Counted from the first letter of the stretch, positions 45,310 through 54,124 are shown. The stretch: 64,000 bases of DNA from Cellulosilyticum lentocellum DSM 5427 (GCF_000178835.2 NC_015275.1:641001-705000), one strand, 5' to 3'. The notes: generated from the sequence alone by a model not told the origin. A program made the numbers and translations.

Positions 45310-45661
45310 TTAATAACGGCATAACGAAGATTTATAGCTGAGGCTATATTTTGGAGTATAAGAGATTAAAAGCCATGAGAAGAACAAGTAGTTATAAGAA
45401 GTTGCTAAACAGAAAGTCACCGGTTGATGAGAGGTACATAGTAAGCTTATAATGAATACATCTTTGAGCTTCACACTGAACGACTATTTGTCAAGTAGGC
45501 TGTGACGGAGCCTGCACACGTTATAGTGCTAGAGTATAACCTTTTAAGTGTAAGGCGTACTCGAAGAGGTAGATTGCGTGAGCAGTTTATGAACTTAAGG
45601 TGGTAACACGAGAGAATGCTCTCGTCCTTTTGAAAACAATCAAGAGGACGAGAGTTTTTTT
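45310..45661 (+). promoter_or_regulatory. Tyrosine-type T-box riboswitch
   Basis: Stem I is closed by ACAAGTAGT pairing with ACTATTTGT. Its apical region contains the AGAAAGTCACCGGTTGATGA-like segment. The specifier codon appears to be TAC (45457-45459) before ATCTTTGAGC, which reads tyrosine. The T-box sequence AAGGTGGTAACACG is at 45597-45610. The terminator is a 10-bp stem (45619-45628 with 45645-45654) with a long T-run. Uncharged tRNA-Tyr should favour read-through. The downstream tyrS is only a remnant, so the next intact gene is aroD. Confidence 0.9.
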
Positions 45662-45683
45662 ATGCCCCAATATCTTATAGAGC

Positions 45684-45965
45684 TTGCTGATATTGATAAA
45701 ACATTATTATGAAGCAGCTTTTAGTAAAAAGGCTATTCCAGACCATATTCCAGAGCTTGTAATGGAAGGAGAAAGAAACACCCTTCAGGCTATCATGCCG
45801 CAACTTATAAAAGAGAAATTTGTTCCAAGTAGTAATGAATTTAAGCGCCTATTGATGCAAGGTGGTGTACAACTTAATCAAATAAAGGTAACTAGCTTAG
45901 AACAAGAAATAGGGTCTGGAGATGTTCTTAAGATTGGAAAGAAAAAGTTTGTAAGAATGAAGTAA
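45684..45965 (+). pseudogene. tyrS: 3' remnant of tyrosyl-tRNA synthetase (S4 domain only)
   Basis: About 90 codons match only the C-terminal end of TyrS: the linker YYEAAFSKKAIPDHIPEL and an S4 RNA-binding domain (FKRLLMQGGVQLNQIKV, ending GDVLKIGKKKFVRMK). The HIGH and KMSKS catalytic parts are absent, the only in-frame start is a TTG, and no RBS is visible. It begins 23 bases after the T-box terminator, where tyrS would normally start, so an internal deletion of about 320 codons is the simplest explanation. A working TyrS must be encoded elsewhere. Confidence 0.8.
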
Positions 45966-45982
45966 ATGGTAGCATCCAAAGT

Positions 45983-46020
45983 TAATCAATCTTGAGAGGA
46001 TTAGCTATCAAGACTGATTA
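45983..46020 (+). repeat. Inverted repeat between the tyrS remnant and aroD
   Basis: TAATCAATCTTGA (45983-45995) with TCAAGACTGATTA (46008-46020), 12 of 13 pairs, 12-base loop. No T-run follows, so it is at best a weak terminator. Confidence 0.6.
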
Positions 46021-46173
46021 GAATAAATATTAGATTTATTAAAATAGAAAAGTTATAATGATAACATAAACAGACCTATTAAAAAATGAACTAAAAGTGT
46101 AAGTCGTAAGAAATGACTATAAGATATTAATCAATTCATTTATATAAATAGTATTTCTAAAGGAGACAAGAAG

Positions 46174-46938
46174 ATGAAGCCAATCATAGAAGTGAGAAAT
46201 GTTAAAATTGGAGAAGGTATACCCAAAATTTGTGTGCCTCTTATAGGGAAAAATAATAGAGAGCTTATTGAAGAAGCTAATATATTAAAAACGTTTAAAC
46301 TTGATGTAGTAGAATGGCGTATTGATCATCACCAAGATGTAGAAGACATTATTCAAATGAAAGAAGCTTTAAAAATGCTTAGAGAAACGCTTGGGGATGT
46401 GCCTCTTCTTGCAACCTTTAGAAGTAAAAAAGAAGGTGGTGAAAGAGAAATTAGTGCAGATTACTATGTAGAACTTAATAAGGCAATGGCAGCAAGTGGT
46501 ATGGCAGATATGATTGATATTGAGCTTTTTACTGGAGACGAGATAGTAAAAGAAGTCGTAGATTTTGCTCATAGTCAAAATGTAAAAGTGGTTATGTCAA
46601 ATCATGATTTCTTTAAAACGCCAGCAAAAGAAGAGATTATTAGCCGTCTTTGCAAAATGCAAGAGATGAATGCAGACCTACCTAAAATTGCGGTTATGCC
46701 ACAAGAAGCAGAGGATGTCTTAACACTTTTAAGTGCCACTAATGAAATGATAACAAAATATGCAGATAGACCGATTATTACAATGTCTATGGGAGGGCTT
46801 GGAATCATTAGCCGTATAGCAGGAGAAGCTTTTGGAAGTGCCCTTACCTTTGGAGCAGCTAAATTAGCATCTGCACCAGGACAAGTACCAGTAGAAAAAT
46901 TAGTACAAGTTCTTGAAATTTTACATGAAAGTAAATGA
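46174..46938 (+). CDS. aroD: 3-dehydroquinate dehydratase, type I
   Basis: A 254-aa class I dehydroquinase using a Schiff-base lysine. Visible: LDVVEWRIDHH, LATFRSKKEGG, MIDIELF, catalytic-His segment VVMSNHDFFKTP, Schiff-base Lys in LPKIAVMPQ, and the C-terminal TMSMGGLGIISRIAGEAFGSALTFG. AAAGGAGA precedes the ATG. It is the first intact gene after the tyrosine T-box and tyrS remnant, with no clear terminator in between. It may therefore have come under tyrosine-tRNA control. A terminator follows at 47028-47080. Confidence 0.95.
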   Translation: MKPIIEVRNVKIGEGIPKICVPLIGKNNRELIEEANILKTFKLDVVEWRIDHHQDVEDIIQMKEALKMLRETLGDVPLLATFRSKKEGGEREISADYYVELNKAMAASGMADMIDIELFTGDEIVKEVVDFAHSQNVKVVMSNHDFFKTPAKEEIISRLCKMQEMNADLPKIAVMPQEAEDVLTLLSATNEMITKYADRPIITMSMGGLGIISRIAGEAFGSALTFGAAKLASAPGQVPVEKLVQVLEILHESK

Positions 46939-47027
46939 AGTATAGGAGTAATTGATAACTAAAGAGATTAGAATGCTAGCACAAAGTATGAGTTGACTAA
47001 GTAAATGAATAGAAATCATTAATAAGA

Positions 47028-47080
47028 GAAGCTATTACCAAGGGATGAAAATAAATCCTCAAGTAATAGCTTCTTTTATT
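47028..47080 (+). terminator. Terminator of aroD
   Basis: An 11-bp perfect stem GAAGCTATTAC / GTAATAGCTTC (47028-47038, 47063-47073) with an inner AGGAT-like pairing, then TTTTATT. Confidence 0.85.
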
Positions 47081-47457
47081 ATTATAATCGGCACTTTATA
47101 GGAAGACTAGCTAGCAATATACTCTAAACTAAAGTGTTTCAGTAAAAAATTGATACCTATAAAGTAAATGTGCAAAAAATGTTGTAGATGCTAAAAAAAG
47201 AATATATAATATTCTATATATAATATTAATTCTAAAAATTCAATATGTAAGATACCTGCTTTGAATAGAGCTTATTATTGACTCGAATAAACACTATGTA
47301 TTAGTAGAAAGAAAAATAGATAATGAACTAGATGCTTCTGATGAATATTTCAATTACTTGTAAAGGGGTGTTATTGTAATGTTTAGGGCAAGTTATTCAT
47401 AAAATAGATAAAAGGTGGAAAGTTAAGTTGTTTGGTTGATAAATGAGGGGATAGAAA
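47081..47457 (+). other. Intergenic region upstream of the TelA module
   Basis: No complete gene is visible in this 377-base stretch. A 33-codon open segment without a start codon (47265-47363, ending DASDEYFNYL) reads like protein and may be the tail of a lost gene. A tiny frame at 47381 (MFRASYS) has a weak RBS. The module promoter should be here but no clear pair is seen. Confidence 0.4.
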
Positions 47458-48192
47458 ATGCCAACTTATAAAGTCATAAAAGCAGTTGTATTAAATTTAG
47501 GAATTATCATTATTAATATCATCTTTTTTTCTCCTGGTTTTATAGGATTACAGCTACGAGAGGGAAATGCACTGGAAGGGGCTTTAGGAGGAACACTGAT
47601 TTTAATGAGTATTATTATTTTTATATGGGGAAATGTACATTACTTGATTGTTAAGGAAAAGGTAATAGTAGCAGCAGAACTTAAAAGTAAAGAGGACTAT
47701 AAGATAGCTATCAGGCAAAATGCAGCTAAAAATACATTTACTAAAAGCGTATTCTATATACTTAAGCAAGTAGAACGGTTAGACAAAAAGAACGCTGTTA
47801 TACATGATGTGTTACTTCAAAAATTCAACTCGGAAGAATTAAGCTTTAGAAAATTTAGTAGTGTTTTAAAGCAGATAGAAGAACTTTTCTATCTTAATTT
47901 AAGAAGTATCATCAATAGACTCAATGTATTTGATCAAGAGGAATATAATCAAATCGCTCATAAAAAGGCTAAGCTTTCTAGTAGTATAGAGGCAGAGAAG
48001 AGAAAAGTATATGAGGAGTACATCAGTTTTATTGAGCATAGTATAGAAGACAATGAGCAGATTTTATTAAAGCTAGACCAGTTATTACTAGAGCTTTCTA
48101 AATTTAATAGCTTAGAAGATGGTGAGATAGAAGCAATGCCTGCTATGCTGGAAATAGATGAACTGATTAGCAAAACTAAACTTTATCAATAG
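47458..48192 (+). CDS. Two-TM membrane protein with long coiled coil, first gene of TelA module
   Basis: A 244-aa protein with two hydrophobic segments (about 9-31 and 43-65) and then some 170 residues of charged, largely helical sequence with coiled-coil character (LKQIEELFYLNLRSIINRLN and similar). GAGGGG lies upstream of the ATG. Its place before VWA and TelA genes resembles XpaC-like or helical partners often found beside TelA. I cannot name a family with certainty. It probably anchors or scaffolds the complex at the cytoplasmic face of the membrane. Confidence 0.8.
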   Translation: MPTYKVIKAVVLNLGIIIINIIFFSPGFIGLQLREGNALEGALGGTLILMSIIIFIWGNVHYLIVKEKVIVAAELKSKEDYKIAIRQNAAKNTFTKSVFYILKQVERLDKKNAVIHDVLLQKFNSEELSFRKFSSVLKQIEELFYLNLRSIINRLNVFDQEEYNQIAHKKAKLSSSIEAEKRKVYEEYISFIEHSIEDNEQILLKLDQLLLELSKFNSLEDGEIEAMPAMLEIDELISKTKLYQ

Positions 48193-48220
48193 TTTTTTAT
48201 GAGTAAGGAGGAGAAGAAAC

Positions 48221-49915
48221 ATGCAGCAAAGAAATAGTAAGAAGCCAGTGGCTTTATTAGCAGTGCTGGCTATCGTTATGTTCGGAGTGATTTATCTAGG
48301 TATTTCATTTACACAAGATAGAGGTAAGGATCAGACAGTTATCAGTACAGAAAATGCTACAGAGAAATTAGATTCACTTTATAGGAAAGTAGCAGTTGAA
48401 ACAGTAGAAGCTAGGAAGGAACCAGTGACGTTAGAAGAAACAGCTTTGGAGGATACTTTACCAGATATTGATAAAAGTCCTGTAACTGTAGAAAATACAA
48501 CAGATGATTACATAGAAATTTTCGCTTCACCAGAGAAAGCAGGAAGTGACAAAGACGGCTGGTTAAATGAAGTAGCAGAGGATTTTAATCATGCGGGTAT
48601 ACAAGTTAATGGGAGTACGGTGTCAGTAAAAGTCCGTAATGTAGCTTCTGGTTTAGGAAAGGATTATATTTTATCAGGCAAGTACGTACCAGATGCTTAC
48701 ACACCTTCTAATGAACTGTGGGGAGATATGATAAGTGACCAAGGGGGCAAGGTCACATTGTTTAAAGAAAGATTAGTAGGAAATGTAGCAGGTATTGTTT
48801 TATCTAAAAGTAAAAATGATGAGCTAACTAAAAAATATGGAGCCATTAACCTAAAGACTATAACAGATGCAGTAGCTAATAATGAAATAGCTATGGGATA
48901 TACGAATCCCTTTGCTAGTTCTACAGGGCTTAACTTTTTACTATCTACCCTAAGTACTTTTGATAGTCAAAATCCTTTTAGTGAAACAGCCATTAGTGGA
49001 TTTGAAAAGTTCCAGGAAAACATTCCATTTGTAGCTTATACAACTATACAAATGAGAGAATCTGCTAAGACAGGGGCACTAGATGGTTTTATTATGGAGT
49101 ACCAGACTTATATCAATGATACAGAACTAAAAGGTGATTATGTGTTTACTCCATTTGGGATAAGACATGATAGCCCAATTTATGCTATAGGTGATTTGAG
49201 TGCAGAAAAACAAGCTATTTTAAGGGAGTTTGTTCAGTTTGCAACTTCAGAAACTTATGCAGCAAAAGCAGTTGAATATGGCTTTAATGGGTTAGATGAG
49301 TATAAATCAGAGATGAAGAGTGTAGATAAGCAGCAGATTACAAAGGCACAAAAGCTATGGAAGGAAAAGAAAAACGGTACTAAGAAAATATCAGCTGTAT
49401 TTGTAGCTGACATCTCTGGCAGCATGGATGGGGAGCCACTTAATAATTTAAAGAAATCACTTATAACAGGCGCTGAATATATAGGAAAAGATAACTCAAT
49501 TGGTCTAGTAACTTACTCTGACGATGTAAATATTAATTTGCCAGTAGGAAAATTTGACCTTAATCACCGTTCTTTATTTACTGGTGCAGTCATGGATCTT
49601 GAAGCAAGTGGCGGTACAGCTACCTTTGATGGCATGATTGTAGCACTAAAAATGTTAATGGAAGAAAAAGCAGCGAATCCCGATGCCAAGCTGATGTTAT
49701 TTGTTTTAAGTGATGGAGAAACTAATAGGGGACATTCACTTAATGACATAGAGGGGATTTTAAGAACCCTTAAAATCCCTGTATATACCATTGGTTATAA
49801 TGCCAATATATCGGCGCTTAACAATATTTCCAGTATTAATGAAGCGGCAAGTATTAATGCAGAGTCAGATGATGTCATTTACAAGCTAGCTAGTTTATTT
49901 AATGCGCAGATGTAG
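48221..49915 (+). CDS. Membrane-anchored fusion of extracellular substrate-binding-like domain and VWA domain
   Basis: A 564-aa protein. A single N-terminal membrane segment (about 9-30) is followed by a type II periplasmic-binding-protein-like region (about 95-365; DGWLNEVAEDFNHAG, IAMGYTNPFASSTGLNFLLS) and a C-terminal von Willebrand A domain (about 388-560) with intact MIDAS DISGS at 397-401 and the downstream Asp in LSDGETNRG. AAGGAGGAG precedes the ATG, 28 bases after the membrane/coiled-coil gene. This fold pair occurs with TelA in stress modules. The ligand is not known. Confidence 0.9.
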   Translation: MQQRNSKKPVALLAVLAIVMFGVIYLGISFTQDRGKDQTVISTENATEKLDSLYRKVAVETVEARKEPVTLEETALEDTLPDIDKSPVTVENTTDDYIEIFASPEKAGSDKDGWLNEVAEDFNHAGIQVNGSTVSVKVRNVASGLGKDYILSGKYVPDAYTPSNELWGDMISDQGGKVTLFKERLVGNVAGIVLSKSKNDELTKKYGAINLKTITDAVANNEIAMGYTNPFASSTGLNFLLSTLSTFDSQNPFSETAISGFEKFQENIPFVAYTTIQMRESAKTGALDGFIMEYQTYINDTELKGDYVFTPFGIRHDSPIYAIGDLSAEKQAILREFVQFATSETYAAKAVEYGFNGLDEYKSEMKSVDKQQITKAQKLWKEKKNGTKKISAVFVADISGSMDGEPLNNLKKSLITGAEYIGKDNSIGLVTYSDDVNINLPVGKFDLNHRSLFTGAVMDLEASGGTATFDGMIVALKMLMEEKAANPDAKLMLFVLSDGETNRGHSLNDIEGILRTLKIPVYTIGYNANISALNNISSINEAASINAESDDVIYKLASLFNAQM

Positions 49916-50002
49916 AGCGGTCAGGAGCAATGTGGTAAAGAACGCTTTTAGTAAAAAGTAATAGAAATAAGATTAGTATAAGCCAGCTGGGAGGAAAATG
50001 AG

Positions 50003-51148
50003 ATGGATTTTTCTATGGAAGTAGTGGATGGTAAGGCAGTTGAAGAGGAGGTTATAGAGCAGATTAAGCCTGAGCCTCAAGAGGTTGTGGCTCTAAAGAA
50101 TATAGCAAACCAAAATGTAGCTAATCTTGTGAAGATAGACATGACTTCATTAGAGGAGAGAAGTACTGTTTTAAAAGGCATAGAGGAGTTTGGACTAGAG
50201 ACCATTAGAAAGTCCTCCGAGAAAAATAGCTTATTACAAGTGCCTATTAAGGATTTATCTAAGCTTGGTGGAGAAGGCAGTGAAGTTGCTGAAGGGTTAG
50301 TAGCTTTGCAACGTGAAATGAAGAATTTAGATCCTAGCTTAATTGACTTTAGTAAAACAGGATTTTTAGGTAAATTATTTAATCCTATTAGAGCTTATTT
50401 TGAAAAATACCAAAAAGCAGATAGTGTAATTAATGATATTGTTGCTTCTCTAGAACGAGGGAAAAATACTTTGAAGAATGATAATACCACACTAGAAATA
50501 GAAGAAGTAGCCCTTCGGGATTTAACCAAAAAGTTAGCTAAAGAAATAGAGATGGGAAGCTTTATGGATGAAGCTATTTCACAGGAAGTGGATAAGGCTA
50601 GGTCGGCTAATGAGGATGCTGATAAAATAAGATTTATTTCAGAAGAGGTGCTGTTCCCACTGAGACAACGGATTATGGATATGCAGCAAATGATTATTGT
50701 TAATCAGCAGGGGATTATGGCCATAGAAGTGATTCGAAGAAATAATAAGGAGCTTATTAGAGGGGTAGAGCGCGCGAAGAATGTAACGATTTCAGCGCTT
50801 AGAATTGCCACTATGGTAGCTAGTGCCCTTTATAATCAAAAGATTGTACTTAAGAAAATAGAAATGCTTAATGAAACCACCAATCAATTAATTAGTGGCA
50901 CTGCTAATATGTTGAAGCAGCAAGGAGCAGATATTCATAAACAATCTATGGAAGCTAATGTTTCTGTAGAAACTTTAAAAAGTGCTTTTTCAGATACAAT
51001 GGCGGCCTTAGAAGCGATTAGTACGTATAAACAAGAAGCCTTGCCTAAGATGAAAGAGACCATAGCAGAGTTTAGAGAACTAGCAGAAAAGGGAGAGAAG
51101 GAGATACAAAAATTAGAAAAGAATGTTCAGCTAGAGAGCGTGCAATAA
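50003..51148 (+). CDS. TelA-family toxic anion resistance protein
   Basis: A 381-aa soluble helical protein of the TelA/KlaA family (PF05816), associated with tellurite, lantibiotic and cell-envelope stress tolerance. The typical stretch KTGFLGKLFNPIRAYFEKYQKADSVINDI (here split as GKLFNPIRAYFEKYQKADSV) and QRIMDMQQMIIVNQQGIMAIE are present, and coiled-coil helices run to the C-terminus. GGGAGG precedes the ATG. It ends a three-gene unit with the membrane/coiled-coil protein and the VWA fusion, and a terminator follows. The biochemical role is unknown for the whole family. Confidence 0.93.
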   Translation: MDFSMEVVDGKAVEEEVIEQIKPEPQEVVALKNIANQNVANLVKIDMTSLEERSTVLKGIEEFGLETIRKSSEKNSLLQVPIKDLSKLGGEGSEVAEGLVALQREMKNLDPSLIDFSKTGFLGKLFNPIRAYFEKYQKADSVINDIVASLERGKNTLKNDNTTLEIEEVALRDLTKKLAKEIEMGSFMDEAISQEVDKARSANEDADKIRFISEEVLFPLRQRIMDMQQMIIVNQQGIMAIEVIRRNNKELIRGVERAKNVTISALRIATMVASALYNQKIVLKKIEMLNETTNQLISGTANMLKQQGADIHKQSMEANVSVETLKSAFSDTMAALEAISTYKQEALPKMKETIAEFRELAEKGEKEIQKLEKNVQLESVQ

Positions 51149-51203
51149 CATATAAGTATGAATATAAAGTAATAAATAAGGTTAGGAATAAAATTTAATT
51201 TTG

Positions 51204-51244
51204 CCCCACTAGATGAGATAAATTTCTCATTAGTGGGGTTTTAT
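51204..51244 (+). terminator. Terminator of the TelA module
   Basis: CCCCACTA(G)ATGAGA paired with TCTCATTAGTGGGG (one bulge), then TTTTAT. Confidence 0.88.
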
Positions 51245-51367
51245 ATTGCTGAGTTTTAATAAGCATAAGGATATTAGATGTAGATTGAAGTTTTATTCAA
51301 ATAATAAGTGTAGAATTTCAGAGAAAAAGTTGTTATAATATTTAGAAAAAAGTATAAGGAGGTCGCA

Positions 51368-51901
51368 ATGCGAAGATTAGAAACGAAGGATTTTATAATA
51401 AAAGCAATTGATGAAATTACATATTTAACAGAAATGTGGAAGCATAGTGTCAATATAGTATTTAATATTGAGATTGATGAAGATGAAGGAAATGAAGAAG
51501 TATACATGAACAAATTGACTCAGGTCATAGAAGAAAATCTGCCAGAGATTCAAGAACGCCTAGAATGGATCGAAGCTAATCAAGATAAACTAATAGAATG
51601 CTTGTTGTCAGAAGGAAATGTTCTAACCACAGTGAGAAAATATATGGGGAATCATCACAAACAAGAATATATTCAAATGGAGAATGGTGTACGACTAAAA
51701 CTACCTATTTCTTTAGAAGATTTCTTAGCATACGTTTTACATTGTGATGAAATAGGGTTTGGCATAAGTGCTACGGATGATGAGGTAAAAATGGAAATAA
51801 GTATGTTCTTTACAGCTAGAGAAAATCTTTTAGGAGGACATATGTGGGAAATCGTAGTGAGTGGCAATAATGAAATAAAGTCTTTAGGATGCTGCCAATG
51901 A
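51368..51901 (+). CDS. Uncharacterised 177-aa acidic protein
   Basis: AAGGAGG precedes the ATG. The product is acidic, has no signal peptide or membrane segment, and consists of a helical N-terminal half (residues 1-90, rich in E/D/K) and a mixed C-terminal half (LPISLEDFLAYVLHCDEIGF, then beta strands with LLGGHMWEIVVSG) ending in GCCQ. The C-terminal layout is reminiscent of small polymorphic-toxin immunity or DUF2262-like proteins, but I do not recognise it firmly. It is monocistronic, with a terminator at 51983-52022. Confidence 0.7.
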   Translation: MRRLETKDFIIKAIDEITYLTEMWKHSVNIVFNIEIDEDEGNEEVYMNKLTQVIEENLPEIQERLEWIEANQDKLIECLLSEGNVLTTVRKYMGNHHKQEYIQMENGVRLKLPISLEDFLAYVLHCDEIGFGISATDDEVKMEISMFFTARENLLGGHMWEIVVSGNNEIKSLGCCQ

Positions 51902-51982
51902 GATTTATTTGATAATACAGTTAGGTGCTTAAGCATAAGCTAGGTGTAGTAGAATAAGCACATGATACATGGAAAAATAAAG

Positions 51983-52022
51983 AAGCTTTTTAGGGTGTTA
52001 GGACTCTAGAAAGCTTTTTTGT
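51983..52022 (+). terminator. Terminator of the 177-aa protein gene
   Basis: AAGCTTTTTAGGG pairs with CTCTAGAAAGCTT (two G-U pairs), followed by TTTTTT. Confidence 0.75.
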
Positions 52023-52050
52023 TTTGGATAATCAAACTAGCTGTAAAATA

Positions 52051-52063
52051 TGTTTACTAAACA
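52051..52063. promoter_or_regulatory. Palindromic operator-like site 1 upstream of GH51
   Basis: TGTTTACTAAACA, 6-bp half-sites around a single central base. The site at 52220 is its exact reverse complement. Confidence 0.5.
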
Positions 52064-52219
52064 AAAAAGCGTACTACATTGCAGAATGAAAACTAATGAT
52101 AAGCAAAGTAGCTATAATATTGAGCTAAATATAGTTACTAATAACAGAATGCATAAAAATTATAAAAATAATATTGTTTAAATTAAAAACATATGGTAAA
52201 TTCTAATTAACAAATCAAA

Positions 52220-52232
52220 TGTTTAGTAAACA
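52220..52232. promoter_or_regulatory. Palindromic operator-like site 2 upstream of GH51
   Basis: TGTTTAGTAAACA, flanked by AAA and AAT, 76 bases before the start codon. The half-site GTTTA is shared with the ROK-type operator at 6321-6339. Co-regulation is an inference. Confidence 0.5.
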
Positions 52233-52307
52233 AATGAATTGCACTCAGCATGCTACTTAGAATAGAGGCTTATAGAGCGACCAATTAACGAAGAGAGGAT
52301 GTGCAGT

Positions 52308-53807
52308 ATGTTCAAGTTGTATATTAATCCTAATATTAAGAAAGGGCATATTAATAAAGAAATTTATGGGCATTTTTCAGAGCATTTGGGAAGATGTATT
52401 TACGAAGGTATTTATGTAGGTGAGGACTCTACGATACCTCATATCAATGGCATGCGAAAGGATGTAGTTGAGGCATTAAAGAAAATGGGTATTCCAGTAC
52501 TACGTTGGCCAGGTGGATGCTTTGCAGATGAATATCACTGGAAAGATGGAATAGGACCTAAAGAAAATAGGAAAAAGATGATTAATACCCATTGGGGTGG
52601 CGTAGTAGAAGATAATAGTTTTGGAACACATGAGTTTATGGAGTTGTGTGAGCAACTTGGTTGTGAGGCATATATTAGTGGCAATCTGGGAAGTGGTACT
52701 GTTCAAGAAATGAGTGAATGGATAGAGTATCTGACTTTCGATGGGGTATCACCCATGGCTAATCTAAGAGCAGAAAATGGCCATTCAAAACCATGGCGAG
52801 TTAAGTATTTTGGTGTAGGAAATGAGAACTGGGGTTGTGGAGGCAATATGACACCAGAAGGCTATGCCAATATGTATAGATGTTATCAGACTTACATAAG
52901 GGATTATAATAATGAACAGAAAATTAATAAAATCTGTTGTGGTCCCAACAGTGATGATTATGCATGGACTAAAACGGTATTAAAAACTTGCTTTGAGAAT
53001 ACGCCAGAGCACTTAAATGGGCACATGAATGGTTTATCCTTACATTACTATACAGTACCAGGTTCATGGGAACATAAAGGAAGTGCTACTAAGTTTGATG
53101 AGGAAGAATGGTATAAAACACTTAATAAAACGCTATATATGGAAGAGCTAGTAAGACGCCATAGCACCATAATGGATGAATATGATCCACAGAAGAAAAT
53201 TGGACTTATAGTAGATGAATGGGGCATATGGTTTGATGTAGAACCAGGTACAAATCCCGGCTTTTTATATCAACAAAATACAATGAGAGATGCCTTGGTA
53301 GCAGGAATTAATTTAAATATTTTTAATAAGCACTGTGATCGTATTAAAATGGCTAATATTGCTCAAATAGTGAATGTACTTCAATCTGTTATTTTAACAG
53401 AAGGAGAAAAGATGCTACTAACACCAACGTATTATGTGTTTTATTTATACAAGAATCATCAAGAGGCCACACTTGTAGATAGTTACATAGAAACCACTAT
53501 GATTGGAAAGGAAGATCACCAAGTTCCTAATTTACATGAATCTGTTTCTGTAGATAAAAATGGCGTAGTTAATATAACCATTAATAATTTATCTGTTAAT
53601 GAGTCTTATGAAGTAGAGAGCTATTTTACAGATTGGAATATACAACAAGTCAAAGCTACAGTCTTAACAGCAAGAATGGATGACTATAATAGTTTTGACC
53701 AGCCAGAGAAGGTGCAACCTACTGAATTTAAAGATTTTAGTGTGGTAGATCAAAAGCTCAAGTTTACAATACCAGCATGTAGTGTATTACATTTTGAGAT
53801 TAAATAG
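52308..53807 (+). CDS. GH51 alpha-L-arabinofuranosidase
   Basis: A 499-aa cytoplasmic enzyme that removes arabinofuranosyl side groups from arabinoxylan oligomers. I chose the ATG at 52308 (AGAGAGGA 8 bases upstream) over the ATG at 52299. Clan GH-A barrel: [20 protein letters not shown], acid/base Glu173 in [13 protein letters not shown] and nucleophile Glu303 in [11 protein letters not shown]. The C-terminal beta-sandwich is present. No signal peptide, so it acts on imported oligosaccharides. The next gene starts directly after its stop codon. Confidence 0.95.
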   Translation: MFKLYINPNIKKGHINKEIYGHFSEHLGRCIYEGIYVGEDSTIPHINGMRKDVVEALKKMGIPVLRWPGGCFADEYHWKDGIGPKENRKKMINTHWGGVVEDNSFGTHEFMELCEQLGCEAYISGNLGSGTVQEMSEWIEYLTFDGVSPMANLRAENGHSKPWRVKYFGVGNENWGCGGNMTPEGYANMYRCYQTYIRDYNNEQKINKICCGPNSDDYAWTKTVLKTCFENTPEHLNGHMNGLSLHYYTVPGSWEHKGSATKFDEEEWYKTLNKTLYMEELVRRHSTIMDEYDPQKKIGLIVDEWGIWFDVEPGTNPGFLYQQNTMRDALVAGINLNIFNKHCDRIKMANIAQIVNVLQSVILTEGEKMLLTPTYYVFYLYKNHQEATLVDSYIETTMIGKEDHQVPNLHESVSVDKNGVVNITINNLSVNESYEVESYFTDWNIQQVKATVLTARMDDYNSFDQPEKVQPTEFKDFSVVDQKLKFTIPACSVLHFEIK

Positions 53808-54050
53808 ATGAGAGAGTGTAAACGTTGTTTGATAAGAGACCTAGATGAAAGGTTGGACTATGAAAATATGTTTACCTATATTAAACAGTTAGATAAAGAA
53901 ATAAAAACAGAAGAGATTCTTTATGAAAGCAGGCTTGCAATATGTAAACAATGTCAATCTCTCATCAATGGTATGTGCAAGCATTGTGGTTGCTTTGTTG
54001 AAATGCGAGCAGCTGTGCAAAGTAATTATTGTCCTTATAAAAAATGGTAA
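53808..54050 (+). CDS. Small cysteine-rich protein (DUF6171-like, zinc-ribbon type)
   Basis: An 80-aa protein that begins immediately after the GH51 stop (TAG ATG), so it is translationally coupled. Cysteines come in pairs: CKRC near the N-terminus, CKQC, CKHCGC, and a last Cys in NYCPYKKW. The pattern of CxxC motifs suggests one or two zinc sites. It looks like the DUF6171 small-protein family. The function is unknown, and why it is tied to a glycosidase is unclear. Confidence 0.75.
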   Translation: MRECKRCLIRDLDERLDYENMFTYIKQLDKEIKTEEILYESRLAICKQCQSLINGMCKHCGCFVEMRAAVQSNYCPYKKW

Positions 54051-54058
54051 GATTAGAA

Positions 54059-54098
54059 AAATAGCTTATGTCCCATATGTACGGGGCATAAGCTATTT
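54059..54098. terminator. Bidirectional terminator between convergent GH51 and AraC units
   Basis: A 16-bp stem (54059-54074 with 54083-54098, one G-U pair), with A-run on the left and T-run on the right. Confidence 0.85.
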
Positions 54099-54124
54099 TG
54101 GTATGGGTGAAGTGGCATGACTTT

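Larger units (their letters stand above)
51902..52307 (+). other. Intergenic regulatory region upstream of the GH51 gene
   Basis: It holds a terminator (arms 51983-51995 and 52004-52016, 13 pairs with two G-U, then TTTTTT), then about 280 AT-rich bases with two copies of a 13-bp palindrome at 52051-52063 and 52220-52232. No gene is visible. Confidence 0.65.

Noticed and set aside
45662-45712. Short ORF MPQYLIELADIDKTLL right after the T-box terminator as a leader peptide
   Set aside because: No RBS, and it overlaps the start of the tyrS remnant in another frame; most likely chance.
47265-47363. 33-codon protein-like segment ending DASDEYFNYL
   Set aside because: No start codon or RBS, and too short to assign; mentioned only as a possible gene tail in the intergenic entry.
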